Shown: positions 47,225-55,666 of the stretch, in pieces
Layout of the letters: every line of letters starts with the position of its first letter
How positions within the stretch are numbered: the stretch's first letter is position 1
Assembly: GCA_026708185.1 (NCBI GenBank)
Contig: JAPOVK010000064.1
Span: 1-63,110 of the forward strand
Reading direction: 5' to 3'
Source: Gammaproteobacteria bacterium
Lineage (GTDB): Bacteria; Pseudomonadota; Gammaproteobacteria; Pseudomonadales; Azotimanducaceae
DNA length: 63,110 bases
Made by a program: the position numbers and the translations under genes
The notes under the pieces: generated by a model
Seen by the model: only the letters and a program-made list of their open reading frames with translations
Told to the model about the DNA's origin: nothing
Databases searched by the model: none

Positions 47225-48078
47225 GGCGGTGCCCCGCGCTTTTGGCCCACGGTTGCCCGCGGACGCTGTTCGAGATCGGGAAGGCACTCCACGGCGTCGA
47301 AACCGGCCGCGACGAACAAGCCGCGCACCGCTTGGTGCTGCGTGCTGCCGTGCTCGATGCACAGCCAGCCGCACTCGGCGAGATGGCCAGGGGCTTCGCG
47401 GATCAGTCGTTCGATCACTCTGAGGCCGCACGTGCCGCCGTCGAGGGCGAGACGTGGCTCGAAACGCAAATCTCCGCGCTGCAGATGGGCGTCGCCGGTG
47501 GCGACGTAGGGCGGATTGCTCACGATCACGTCGAATTCGCCGCCGATGCCGTCGAAGAGGTCTGCGGCAACAACGTGGACCCCGGCGCCCCTTTGCGTGG
47601 CCGCGAGTTGAAGCCGCAGAGCGTTGCGGCGACACAGCTCGAGGCAGGCCAAGTCGATGTCGGTCGCGAGGATCCGGGCTCCGGGACGCTCGTACGCGAC
47701 GGCCAGCGCGACGGCGCCACAGCCCGTGCCCAGGTCGGCGACCCGGGCCTTGGGGCCGGTGCGCGCCAATGCGGCGTCAACCAGCGTCTCGGTTTCGGAA
47801 CGCGGGATCAAGGCGTCCGGAGTGACCCTGAGCGGCAGGCCCCAGAATTCGCGCTCGCCGAGGATGTAGGCGACTGGTTCGCCGGCCGCCCGGCGTTCGA
47901 CCCACTCGGCGACTCGGGCGCAGAACCTCGGGTTGACCGAACGCTCCTGGAATGCGTAGAGGTCGCTGCGGGGCACTGCCAGCGCGCGTGCCGTGAGGAC
48001 GTCGGCTTCCAGGCGCGGCAGCCGACGCCGCGCGAAGCCGACGCAGTCGCCGATGGTTCTCGGGCCCGCGGCGTTCAT
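47221..48078 (-). CDS. prmC: Peptide chain release factor N5-glutamine methyltransferase
   Basis: 285 residues. Methylates the Gln of the GGQ motif of release factors; its substrate RF1 is encoded just upstream. N-terminal helical domain, then SAM motif [16 protein letters not shown] and the substrate-binding VSNPPYV at about residues 190-196. Overlaps prfA by 4 bp at its start and moeB by 4 bp at its end. Confidence 0.95.
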   Translation of the reverse strand: MNAAGPRTIGDCVGFARRRLPRLEADVLTARALAVPRSDLYAFQERSVNPRFCARVAEWVERRAAGEPVAYILGEREFWGLPLRVTPDALIPRSETETLVDAALARTGPKARVADLGTGCGAVALAVAYERPGARILATDIDLACLELCRRNALRLQLAATQRGAGVHVVAADLFDGIGGEFDVIVSNPPYVATGDAHLQRGDLRFEPRLALDGGTCGLRVIERLIREAPGHLAECGWLCIEHGSTQHQAVRGLFVAAGFDAVECLPDLEQRPRATVGQKRGAPP

Positions 48079-49169
48079 GCCGGTTCGCCGAGCCGCTTCA
48101 GCTGGTCCGCCTGATGCTCCTGCGTCAGCGGCTCGATGATGTGGTCGAGGCGGCCGGCGATCACTTCGTCGAGCTTGTACAGGGTGAGCCCGATGCGGTG
48201 GTCGGTCACCCGGCCTTGCGGGAAGTTGTAGGTCCGTATCCGCTCGGAGCGGTCGCCGCTGCCCACCAGCGACCGGCGTGTCTCCGCCTGCTCTGCGGTT
48301 TGCCGGGCCTGTGCGGCGTCAAGCAGCTTGGCGTGCATCAACTGCATCGCGCGCGCCCGGTTCTTCAACTGGGACCGCTCATCCTGGCATTCGACCACGA
48401 TCCCCGTGGGGAGATGGGTCAGGCGCACGGCCGAGTCCGTCTTGTTGACGTGCTGGCCGCCGGCGCCCGAAGCGCGGAACGTATCGATCCGCAGATCGGC
48501 CTTGGCGATGTCCACGTCGTCGATGGCGTCCTGCTCGGGCAGCACGGCGACGGTGCAGGCCGACGTGTGGATGCGGCCTTGCGACTCGGTCTCGGGGACC
48601 CGTTGGACGCGGTGGGCGCCGGACTCGAACTTCAGGCGGCTGTACACGCGCCGGCCTTCGATGCGGGCGATGATCTCCTTGAAGCCGCCGTGCTCGCCGA
48701 CGCGGTCGCTCAGGATGCCGACACGCCAGCCTTCGTCCTCCGCGTATCGCGCGTACATCCGGTACAGGTCGCCGGCGAACAAGGCCGCCTCGTCGCCGCC
48801 CGTGCCGGCGCGGATCTCGAGGAAGATGTTGCGCTCGTCGTTCGGATCCTTCGGGATCAGCAACGTCTTCACCGTGGTTTCGATGGCCGCCATGGTCTTA
48901 CGCGTGTCGGCGGCGTCTTCGCGCGCCAGTTCGCGGATCGCCTCGTCGTCGTCGACTTCGAGGATCAAAGCCTCGTCGAGGTCGGCGTTGGCCCGCCGGT
49001 AGTCCTGGTAGGCCACGATGACGGGCTCGAGTTCAGCGTACTCGCGGGACAGCGCGGTGAACCGGTCCCGGTCGGCCACGACCTCCGGGTCGGCGAGCAG
49101 GGCCGCCAACTCTTCATGCCGCTCGGATAGGTCGGTAAGCTTGGCGAGAATGGACGTCGACAGGGCCAT
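48075..49169 (-). CDS. prfA: Peptide chain release factor 1
   Basis: 364 residues. Terminates translation at UAA and UAG. The codon-recognition tripeptide region is [15 protein letters not shown] and the catalytic GGQ loop is [14 protein letters not shown]. Start ATG 49169 gives [11 protein letters not shown], matching the family; longer frames are shadows of lolB. The start codon overlaps that of divergent lolB within the same CCATGG. A TAGAAT lies 9-14 nt upstream on the minus strand and may be the -10 box of a nearly leaderless transcript. hemA, normally upstream, is absent. Confidence 0.96.
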   Translation of the reverse strand: MALSTSILAKLTDLSERHEELAALLADPEVVADRDRFTALSREYAELEPVIVAYQDYRRANADLDEALILEVDDDEAIRELAREDAADTRKTMAAIETTVKTLLIPKDPNDERNIFLEIRAGTGGDEAALFAGDLYRMYARYAEDEGWRVGILSDRVGEHGGFKEIIARIEGRRVYSRLKFESGAHRVQRVPETESQGRIHTSACTVAVLPEQDAIDDVDIAKADLRIDTFRASGAGGQHVNKTDSAVRLTHLPTGIVVECQDERSQLKNRARAMQLMHAKLLDAAQARQTAEQAETRRSLVGSGDRSERIRTYNFPQGRVTDHRIGLTLYKLDEVIAGRLDHIIEPLTQEHQADQLKRLGEPA

Positions 49170-49752
49170 GGGGCGCGATTCTACAGGCCGTGCCGGGCTG
49201 GGCGCGGCCCTCGCCTTGCTGCTGGCCGGCGTCCTGGTCGTCGGCTGTACGGTTGGCCGACCACCGGAGGGTGTCGCAGACGCCGATTTCCGCCTGCGCG
49301 GCAAGATCGCCGTCCGCGGTCCGGGCGACGCCTTCAGCGCATCGTTCGACTGGATTCAGACGGGCGATGCCTTCGACATCGAACTTTGGGGGCCTCTGGG
49401 GCAAGGCCGCGTACACCTGCGTGGCGATGGCGCCCGGCTGACCGTCACCAATGCGCGTGGGACGACCACCAGCGGCATCGGCGCGGAACCTTTGATGGCG
49501 TCCGCGCTCGGCTGGTCCGTGCCGATCGCGGCATTGCCGTACTGGGTGCGCGGCCGCTACGATCCCCGCAGCGTGGTCTCTGGCGAGTACCGGGGCGCTG
49601 ACGGTACGCTGGCCGGGTTCCAGCAACTCGGGTGGGTGGTCGAGGTGTCCCGGTGGCGGGAGAGCGCGTTGGGTCCGGTCCCCGCGAGAGTCGTCGCCAC
49701 ACAGCGCGAGCGCCGGATCGTGATTGTCTGCAAGGAGTGGTTGATTGCTTGA
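49168..49752 (+). CDS. lolB: Outer-membrane lipoprotein LolB
   Basis: 194 residues. Accepts lipoproteins from LolA and inserts them in the outer membrane. Lipobox LVVGC at about residue 24, then [21 protein letters not shown] (FxxxGKxAVR-like), [13 protein letters not shown] and the C-terminal [10 protein letters not shown]. Start taken as ATG 49168; ATG 49150, six codons upstream and inside prfA antisense, is possible. Family identity rests on order (next to prfA and the tRNA-Gln/rplY/pth cluster) plus the motif pattern. Confidence 0.88.
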   Translation: MGRDSTGRAGLGAALALLLAGVLVVGCTVGRPPEGVADADFRLRGKIAVRGPGDAFSASFDWIQTGDAFDIELWGPLGQGRVHLRGDGARLTVTNARGTTTSGIGAEPLMASALGWSVPIAALPYWVRGRYDPRSVVSGEYRGADGTLAGFQQLGWVVEVSRWRESALGPVPARVVATQRERRIVIVCKEWLIA

Positions 49753-49990
49753 GTTGCGCTTCATGCGGGTGGCCTTGATCGGGATCCTGACCGCGGCCTG
49801 TACTGCGCAGGACCGCTACGACGCCGTGTATCGTGAGCACGCTGGGGAGTGCGATCTCAAGGTCAGCGAGGCGGAGCGGGAACGCTGTCGCGAGCAACTC
49901 GTTCCAGCGTCATACGAGGAGTACGAACGGCAGCGGGCGAGTGCCTTAAGGCGCGCGGGCACGCGGTCGCAGGAGGCGGGCGCGCGTTGA
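49745..49990 (+). CDS. Small cysteine-containing lipoprotein, unknown
   Basis: 81 residues from TTG 49745, which has AAGGAG at 49732-49737 with a 7-nt spacer; the alternative ATG 49763 lacks a ribosome site. It begins [19 protein letters not shown], a lipoprotein signal with lipobox LTAAC, and the mature part is short, charged and helical with two more Cys (GECDLKVSEAERERCREQL). No family recognised. It occupies the place where ispE sits in related genomes and overlaps lolB by 8 bp. Confidence 0.6.
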   Translation: MLELRFMRVALIGILTAACTAQDRYDAVYREHAGECDLKVSEAERERCREQLVPASYEEYERQRASALRRAGTRSQEAGAR

Positions 49991-50015
49991 CAGCCCGACA
50001 CGCGGCGATCAGAAT
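49987..50015 (+). promoter_or_regulatory. Predicted promoter of tRNA-Gln
   Basis: A consensus -35 TTGACA at 49987-49992 and CAGAAT at 50010-50015, spacing 17 bp. The -35 overlaps the stop codon of the small lipoprotein gene. The transcript would include the hairpin at 50029-50081 and then tRNA-Gln, possibly reading on to rplY. Confidence 0.55.
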
Positions 50016-50028
50016 ACGCCGCCCTCTC

Positions 50029-50081
50029 GCATGGAACAAGCGCCAGAGCGAGCGCAGCGAGTGGCGGCGGTTGTTCCATGC
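50029..50081 (+). repeat. Long inverted repeat upstream of tRNA-Gln
   Basis: The arms GCATGGAACAA (50029-50039) and TTGTTCCATGC (50071-50081) are perfect 11-bp complements. Inside them CGCCA (50041-50045) pairs with TGGCG (50062-50066), extending the stem after a small asymmetric internal loop; the apical loop is rich in GAGCGAGCGCAGCGAG. There is no T-run, and it precedes the tRNA, so it is not a simple terminator. Confidence 0.75.
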
Positions 50082-50200
50082 GGGGTCGGCGTGGCCTTGG
50101 GCCGGAGGCGGCGCCGGTGCCGAGCGAAGGCGAGGTACCGGACCCGGCTTTGGGGCATTGTGGGTAGTAGCTGCTGGACGCGATGCGCGTCGCATCGAAT

Positions 50201-50275
50201 TGGGGCGTCGCCAAGCGGTAAGGCACCGGGTTTTGATCCCGGCATGCGCAGGTTCGAATCCTGCCGCCCCAGCCA
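50201..50275 (+). tRNA. tRNA-Gln (anticodon TTG)
   Basis: 75 nt with encoded CCA. Acceptor stem TGGGGCG pairs with CGCCCCA, discriminator G, anticodon stem CCGGG/CCCGG with loop TTTTGAT (anticodon TTG), and T-arm with GGTTCGAATCC. The U1-A72 pair is typical of tRNA-Gln. It keeps the position between lolB and rplY known from other gammaproteobacteria. Confidence 0.95.
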
Positions 50276-50345
50276 GTTCTAAACAGCAAGAGATGTCATC
50301 GTCGCGGTGGGTTAGCTTGCCCCGTGACGAGTGGAGCACATGGCC

Positions 50346-51005
50346 ATGGCAGAGCAGATCGTCGTCCGGGCGGAGTTCCGCAAACAGGTGGGCAAAGGCG
50401 CCAGTCGGCGCCTTCGTCGTCTCGACGAGAAAGTTCCCGGCATCCTCTATGGCGGTGGTCGAGACCCCGTGGCGCTATCGATCGCGTCCCGTGACCTCGC
50501 CAAGGCGATGCAGGAAGAGGCGTTCTCCTCGCGGATTCTCAACATCGAGGTGGGCGATGTGACCCAGGCCTGCGTGCTGCGGGAGGTACAGCGACATCCG
50601 GCGACGGAGCGTGTTCAACACGTCGACTTCCTGCGCGTCCGCGAGGACTTGCCGGTCCACATGAACGTCCCCTTGCGTTTCGTAAACGAAGAGCAGTGCA
50701 CAGGCGTGAAACTCGACGGCGGGCGCCTGGCCCACAACCTGATCGAGATCGAGGTGAGCTGCCTGCCGCGGCATCTGCCGGAGTCCATCGAAGTCGACGT
50801 CGCGGACATGCACGTGGGGCAATCCTTGCACTTGTCCGATCTCGAGTTGCCGGAAGGCGTCAGCATCGTCGCCTTGGGCCTCGGCGCCGACCACGACATG
50901 CCGGTCATCAGCGTTACGGCGCGGCGCGGCGGCCCGAGCGAGGACGATGACCAAGGCGGCGAAGAGCAGGAGCCCGAAGCGGAAATCGAGCCGGACAGCG
51001 AGTAG
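50346..51005 (+). CDS. rplY: 50S ribosomal protein L25, general stress (Ctc) form
   Basis: 219 residues, the long two-domain form. The N-terminal 5S rRNA-binding domain (residues 1-92) includes RKQVGKGASRRLRRLDEKVP and QRHPATERVQHVDFLRV; the C-terminal TL5 domain follows, and the protein ends in a very acidic tail (SEDDDQGGEEQEPEAEIE). Start ATG 50346 has GGAG nine bases upstream; ATG 50340 is too close to it. Confidence 0.95.
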   Translation: MAEQIVVRAEFRKQVGKGASRRLRRLDEKVPGILYGGGRDPVALSIASRDLAKAMQEEAFSSRILNIEVGDVTQACVLREVQRHPATERVQHVDFLRVREDLPVHMNVPLRFVNEEQCTGVKLDGGRLAHNLIEIEVSCLPRHLPESIEVDVADMHVGQSLHLSDLELPEGVSIVALGLGADHDMPVISVTARRGGPSEDDDQGGEEQEPEAEIEPDSE

Positions 51006-51029
51006 CCGCCCCGCGTAGGTCCGTCCGCC

Positions 51030-51620
51030 GTGGCCATTCGCCTCATCGTCGGCCTCGGCAACCCGGGGACGCGGTATGCGCGAACGCGCCATAATGTCGG
51101 CGCGGCGTGGCTCCTGGAACTGGCACAACGGTTCGGCATTCGTCTGGCCGAAGAGCGCAAGTTCAAGGGTCTCTTGGGTCGCGGCGACATCCTCGGCCGG
51201 GACGTCCGCCTGCTGTTGCCGACGACCTACGTGAATCTCTCCGGAGAGGCGGTCGGTGCCGTCGCGCATTTCTACCGCATGACCGCGCAGGAGATCCTCG
51301 TGGCCTACGACGAAGTCGCGTTCCCCGTCGGCGTGAGCCGGCTCAAGAAGGACGGCGGCCACAATGGGCACAACGGCCTCAAGAGCGTCATCGCCGGCTT
51401 GGCCAATGACCGCGGATTCCCCCGGTTGCGGATCGGCGTGGGGCATCCGGGAAGTGCCGAGAACATGGTGGCGTACCTCACGGGTGTTGCGATGCCGCAG
51501 GCGGAGCGGGAAGCCGCGGCCAAGTCCGCGGACCTCGACGACCAAGGCCTCGATCTGGTCCTCGACGGCGACATCGACGGGGCGATGAACCTCTTCCACG
51601 CACCTCCGCCGACTCTCTGA
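51030..51620 (+). CDS. pth: Peptidyl-tRNA hydrolase
   Basis: 196 residues. Releases tRNA from peptidyl-tRNA that has dropped off ribosomes. Active-site residues: Asn11 in GLGNPG, His21 in TRHNVGA, the Asn in TYVNLSG, Asp in VAYDEVAFP and the [11 protein letters not shown] loop. Starts with GTG. Its TGA overlaps the ychF ATG. Confidence 0.96.
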   Translation: MAIRLIVGLGNPGTRYARTRHNVGAAWLLELAQRFGIRLAEERKFKGLLGRGDILGRDVRLLLPTTYVNLSGEAVGAVAHFYRMTAQEILVAYDEVAFPVGVSRLKKDGGHNGHNGLKSVIAGLANDRGFPRLRIGVGHPGSAENMVAYLTGVAMPQAEREAAAKSADLDDQGLDLVLDGDIDGAMNLFHAPPPTL

Positions 51621-52711
51621 TGGGTTTCCACTGCGGCATCGTGGGGCTTCCGAACGTCGGCAAGTCGACGTTGTTCAACGCGCTGACGCGTGCCGGCATC
51701 GAGGCCGAGAACTTCCCGTTCTGCACGATCGAGCCGAATACCGGCGTCGTGCCCATCCCGGATCCGCGCCTCGACAGGATCGCCGAAATCGTCGAGCCGG
51801 CACGGGTCGTCCCGAGCGCCATGGAGTTCGTCGACATCGCGGGTCTGGTGGCGGGCGCGTCCAAGGGGGAGGGTCTCGGCAACCGGTTCCTCGCGCACAT
51901 CCGGGAAGCCGATGCCATCGCCCACGTCGTGCGCTGTTTCGACGACGACAACATCGTCCACGTTGTCGGCCGGGTGTCGCCGCGCGACGATGTCGAGGTC
52001 ATCGAGACGGAACTCGCGCTCGCGGACTTGGAAACGGCGGACCGCGTTCACGACAGGCATCGGCGCGTGGCCAACGCGGGGGACAAGGACGCACAAGGGC
52101 TGGTCGCGATCCTCGACCGCGTTCGAGGAGCGCTCGATGCGGGCACACCGGTGCGTGCGCAAGGATTGGCTGGCCACGAGTTGGCGGCGCTGCGGGACTG
52201 TCACTTCATCACGCAGAAGCCGGTGATGTACGTCGCGAATGTCGCTGAGGACGGCTTCGACGCCAACCCGATGCTCGACGAGGTCGTCGCGCTGGCGTCG
52301 TACCAAGGTGCGGTCGCGGTACCGGTTTGCGCGAAGATCGAGGCGGAGATTAGCGAACTCGACGCCGCCGACCGCGCCGAGTTCCTCGCCGACCTCGGTT
52401 TGGAGGAGCCGGGTCTCGACCGGGTGGTGCGGGCGGGCTATCGGCTCCTTGGCCTGCATCATTACTTCACGGCGGGTCCCAAGGAGGCGCGTGCCTGGAC
52501 GGTGCCGATGGGGACGTTGGCGCCGCAAGCCGCGGGCGTCATCCACACGGATTTCGAGCGCGGCTTCATTCGAGCCGAGGTCATCGGCTTCGACGACTTC
52601 GTTGCTTGCGGTGGCGAGGTCGGCGCACGCGAAGCGGGCAAACGCCGCCTAGAGGGCAAGGACTACGCGGTGCAGGACGGTGACGTGGTGCACTTCCGCT
52701 TTAACGTCTGA
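51620..52711 (+). CDS. ychF: Redox-regulated ATPase YchF/OLA1
   Basis: 363 residues. Obg-family P-loop protein that prefers ATP and associates with ribosomes. P-loop [14 protein letters not shown] at residues 8-21, [17 protein letters not shown] as switch II, and the C-terminal TGS domain with [24 protein letters not shown] as characteristic ending. pth-ychF is a conserved pair. Confidence 0.97.
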   Translation: MGFHCGIVGLPNVGKSTLFNALTRAGIEAENFPFCTIEPNTGVVPIPDPRLDRIAEIVEPARVVPSAMEFVDIAGLVAGASKGEGLGNRFLAHIREADAIAHVVRCFDDDNIVHVVGRVSPRDDVEVIETELALADLETADRVHDRHRRVANAGDKDAQGLVAILDRVRGALDAGTPVRAQGLAGHELAALRDCHFITQKPVMYVANVAEDGFDANPMLDEVVALASYQGAVAVPVCAKIEAEISELDAADRAEFLADLGLEEPGLDRVVRAGYRLLGLHHYFTAGPKEARAWTVPMGTLAPQAAGVIHTDFERGFIRAEVIGFDDFVACGGEVGAREAGKRRLEGKDYAVQDGDVVHFRFNV

Positions 52712-52725
52712 AGACCGGCGAACGC

Positions 52726-53181
52726 TTAAGTCAACCGGAACGCCAACACGTTGCTGCACCACGGCGGCGTCACGCCCTCATCGGGCAAGCCACCGGCAAT
52801 CGGCTCCCCGCGAATCCAGGTCACCCCGTCGCCGATGCGGAAATAGGCGTGGTTGGCGAACGCGGTGACATAGATCTCGGCGCGGTGCCCCGTGGGGGAC
52901 TGCTCCGGGAACGGCACCAGGCGTTCGAACAGTTCGACCTCACTTTCGGTCGCCTTCGATGCGGCAAGCCAGTTGAACTCGCTGGCGATGAACCACCAGG
53001 GGCCGTCGTCGACCAGTTCGATGTGCCCGGCGCCGAGAACCGCCGCGCCGAAGGCGATGTTCTCTGCAATCAGCTTGGCTGTGACGCGGCGCGTCGGCAG
53101 CATGTCGACGATCCGTCGCCGCAGGAAGGGCAGTGCCTCTTCGTTGACATCCGCGCGCTGGCGGTGCGCCGCCTCGGTCAA
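52726..53181 (-). CDS. Conserved hypothetical protein
   Basis: 151 residues. It starts at TTG 53181, whose TTGA overlaps the stop of the DUF1801 gene, so the two are translationally coupled. The protein looks real by composition (LIAENIAFGAAVLGAGHIEL, GPWWFIASEFNWLAA, VTAFANHAYFRIGDG) and has no signal peptide or membrane segment. I do not recognise the family. Confidence 0.6.
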   Translation of the reverse strand: MTEAAHRQRADVNEEALPFLRRRIVDMLPTRRVTAKLIAENIAFGAAVLGAGHIELVDDGPWWFIASEFNWLAASKATESEVELFERLVPFPEQSPTGHRAEIYVTAFANHAYFRIGDGVTWIRGEPIAGGLPDEGVTPPWCSNVLAFRLT

Positions 53182-53591
53182 GCCTCGTCCGGGTACTTGT
53201 CGCGGATGGCTGCGGCTGACTGTTCGATGAGTTCGCGCAGCACGGCCAAGTCGACGTCTGCGAGCCGTTTGACGTATAGGCAGGACTTGCCGACGGTGAA
53301 CTTGCCGAGCTTCAGTAGGAGTGCGTCGTACGCGGCGAAGCCGGCCATGATGTAAAGGGTCAGCGCGCGTTTGCGCGGCGCGAAGCCGGCAACGAAGAAG
53401 TCCCCTTCGCGACCGCTGGCGTAGCGGTAGTGGTATCGCCCGAAGCCGACAATGGAACTGCCCCACATCACGGCCGGTGCACCGGTGACCTCCTCCATGA
53501 TCGCGGCGACGGTCTCGGCGTCCTGACGCTTGGCATCGTCGAGTTGTCCGAGGAACGCGGCGACACTCGCTTTGGTGGGCACGGTTTTCAT
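53178..53591 (-). CDS. DUF1801 domain protein (YdhG/YjbR-like fold)
   Basis: 137 residues. Contains GAPAVMWGSSIVGFGRYHYRYASGREG at about residues 37-62, then KFTVGKSCLYVKRLADVDL and IEQSAAAIRDKYP, all typical of DUF1801 proteins. The fold is related to frataxin and YjbR; no activity is established. First gene of a two-gene leftward operon. Confidence 0.85.
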   Translation of the reverse strand: MKTVPTKASVAAFLGQLDDAKRQDAETVAAIMEEVTGAPAVMWGSSIVGFGRYHYRYASGREGDFFVAGFAPRKRALTLYIMAGFAAYDALLLKLGKFTVGKSCLYVKRLADVDLAVLRELIEQSAAAIRDKYPDEA

Positions 53592-53647
53592 GGGTCCGGT
53601 TTCTCGCGGGCTGGTGACGTCTACGCGACCGAGCGATTATCGGACGG

Positions 53648-53724
53648 TGGTAGCTGCGGTTGGACTTGAACCAACGACCCCAGCATTATGAATGCTGTGC
53701 TCTAACCAACTGAGCTACGCAGCC
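53648..53724 (-). tRNA. tRNA-Met, elongator type (anticodon CAT)
   Basis: 77 nt on the minus strand with encoded CCA, closely similar to E. coli elongator tRNA-Met (start GGCTGCGTAGCTCAGTTGGT). Anticodon stem CAGCA/TGCTG encloses loop TTCATAA. The acceptor stem is complete except that position 1 (G) faces U at 72, a wobble instead of G-C. A tRNA-Ile decoded by lysidine is a less likely alternative. Confidence 0.92.
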
Positions 53725-54084
53725 TTGCCCCGTGCCCCGTCCGACGCGGCCGTCCTAGGACGGGGCGGGATTGTCGAAGCGCGTCAAGGGCTTGTCAAGC
53801 ACACCAGAGCCGGCCACCGGTGGGTCAGTCGGTGAAAATGGGGTCGCAAGAGCTCCTCCGGAATGAAGCGGCATGCCTGACGGTAGATGGCGTGCAGGGT
53901 GCCCAACGCCAGTTGTCTTTTGACGAGGACGACAAGGATTTCCTTCCGCCCGTCCATGCCGATCCGCACGCCCTTCGCGTTGTAAAGTAGGTCAAGCCTA
54001 CTTCTCCGGTTGCTGACACCGACTGACCGCAGGCGGGCGCGGAGTCATTACAATGGCCGCCCCGCCACACAACGAGGAGTCGCC
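53725..54084. other. Intergenic stretch with a protein-like small frame
   Basis: 360 bp between tRNA-Met and the amidohydrolase. A minus-strand frame (about 53784-53990) reads GVRIGMDGRKEILVVLVKRQ and LGTLHAIYRQACRFIPEELL, which looks like real protein, but it then runs on into low-complexity sequence and has no ribosome site. It may be a small gene with a 3' frameshift. I do not recognise it. The amidohydrolase ribosome site GAGGAG is at 54074-54079. Confidence 0.35.
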
Positions 54085-55224
54085 ATGGAAAGCCGACCGA
54101 TGGACGTCGTCGACTCCGACGGCCATGTTCTCGAGCCTGCCGATACATGGGAGCGGTACATCGACCCGCCGTTCCGGGACCGGGCGATCCGCATCGCCCG
54201 TGACGACACGGGACTGGAACGCCTGTGGTTCGACAACAAGCCGATGCAACTCCTGCGCGGCAATCTCGGGACCCTCGGGGGCATCGAGCTCGAGCCGGGT
54301 CAGCTTGGCAGCCTGACGCGCGAATACACCTATGAAGAGGGCTCGCCCCCGGGTTCGTACGACCCGGGCGAGCGCATCAAGGTTCTCGACGCGGAAGGCA
54401 TCGACCGCGTCCTGCTGTATCCCACGATCGGCATCTGTTGGGAAGGCAACGTGGACGACCCCGAATTGGCGACGGCCTATGCCCGGGCGTACAACCGCTG
54501 GATCGTCGATTTCTGCGCGCATTCCCCGCGCCGGCTCTACCCGGTGGCACATATCTCGCTGATCGACCCCGACGGTGCCGTTGACGAGGTGATCCGGGCG
54601 CGCAAGGCGGGTTGCGTCGGCGTCTACCTGTCGCCGGACGCGCCGGCACGCAACGGTCGCCGCTTGACGGATCCCGTCTACGATCGGTTCTGGGCAACCG
54701 TCCAGGATCTCGACATGCCGATCGGCTTTCACGTCGTGGTCCGCGAGCAGAACGCCTTCCACCACATGCCGGAGCCGAACGCGGGTGCGGCGCTGTTCTT
54801 CTTCGCTTTCCTCGCCATCGACGTGATGGCCGCCTTCACGGCGATGATCAGCGCGGGGATGTTCGAGCGCTATCCCCGACTGAAATGCTCCGTGCTCGAA
54901 GCCGGCGGCAACTGGATCTCGGCGTGGCTGGACCGCCTCGACCACAAGTCGGAGGTCATGCGCCGTGCCGCCCCTTTCCGCTTGAAGCCGAGCGAGTACT
55001 TCTACCGTCAATGCCTGATCTCCATGGATCCGGACGAAGGCATGACGACCGAGGTGGTGAACCACATCGGTGCGGACAACGTCACCTGGGCATCGGACTA
55101 TCCGCACATCGACGCCTCCTTCGGCGTCGTCAAGGAGATGCGCGAGAGCATCCGGGCTCTGCCGACCGAGGCGCAGCGCAAGGTCCTCGGGGAGAACGTG
55201 ATACGGTTTTACGGTTTGGATTGA
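54085..55224 (+). CDS. Amidohydrolase family 2 protein
   Basis: 379 residues, metal-dependent TIM-barrel hydrolase or decarboxylase. N-terminal VVDSDGHVLEPADTWERYID has the DxH pair, IGFHVVVREQ the barrel His, KCSVLEAGGNWISAWLDRLD another conserved strand and WASDYPHIDASF the catalytic Asp. Relatives act on aromatic acids or CoA-independent ring compounds; the substrate is open. Start ATG 54085 has GAGGAG. Followed by a lipoprotein gene 10 bp on. Confidence 0.9.
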   Translation: MESRPMDVVDSDGHVLEPADTWERYIDPPFRDRAIRIARDDTGLERLWFDNKPMQLLRGNLGTLGGIELEPGQLGSLTREYTYEEGSPPGSYDPGERIKVLDAEGIDRVLLYPTIGICWEGNVDDPELATAYARAYNRWIVDFCAHSPRRLYPVAHISLIDPDGAVDEVIRARKAGCVGVYLSPDAPARNGRRLTDPVYDRFWATVQDLDMPIGFHVVVREQNAFHHMPEPNAGAALFFFAFLAIDVMAAFTAMISAGMFERYPRLKCSVLEAGGNWISAWLDRLDHKSEVMRRAAPFRLKPSEYFYRQCLISMDPDEGMTTEVVNHIGADNVTWASDYPHIDASFGVVKEMRESIRALPTEAQRKVLGENVIRFYGLD

Positions 55225-55234
55225 CGGGCGGTCG

Positions 55235-55666
55235 ATGTCGGCAATGCGCAGTGCGTGCCTGTTCGGCGCTTTCGCGGTGGTGCTGGCCGGCGGCTGCGCG
55301 GAGTCCAACCCGGTGGCGGAAAGAGCCGCCACGGCGGCTGCGGAGCCTTGGCTTGCACTCATGGATGGCGAGGAGTACGAGCGCTGCTGGGACGCGGCGG
55401 CGCCACTGTTCCGCGACACCGAGAGCCGGGAGGTCTGGGTAACGAAGGCGGCCGGCTACCGGGACCCGCTTGGCGCGTTCAAGTCGCGAGAGCCGAACGT
55501 GACCAGCGTCATTCGCAATCCCTGGGGAGCGCCGCCTGGACTCTACGCGACGGTGGTCTACGACTCGTACTGGCAGAACGGGACCATCTTCGAGATGGTG
55601 TACATGCAGCAGCAAGCGGACGGGAACTGGCTGGTCGCCGGCTACAACGTCAGGCAGCAACGATGA
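55235..55666 (+). CDS. DUF4019-like lipoprotein
   Basis: 143 residues with a lipoprotein signal (SACLFGAFAVVLAGGC, lipobox LAGGC). The mature part has WLALMDGEEYERCWDAAAPL and SREVWVTKAAGYRDPLG, then YATVVYDSYWQNGTIFEMVY, the pattern of DUF4019 proteins. Role unknown. Its stop overlaps the next gene's ATG by 4 bp. Confidence 0.75.
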   Translation: MSAMRSACLFGAFAVVLAGGCAESNPVAERAATAAAEPWLALMDGEEYERCWDAAAPLFRDTESREVWVTKAAGYRDPLGAFKSREPNVTSVIRNPWGAPPGLYATVVYDSYWQNGTIFEMVYMQQQADGNWLVAGYNVRQQR

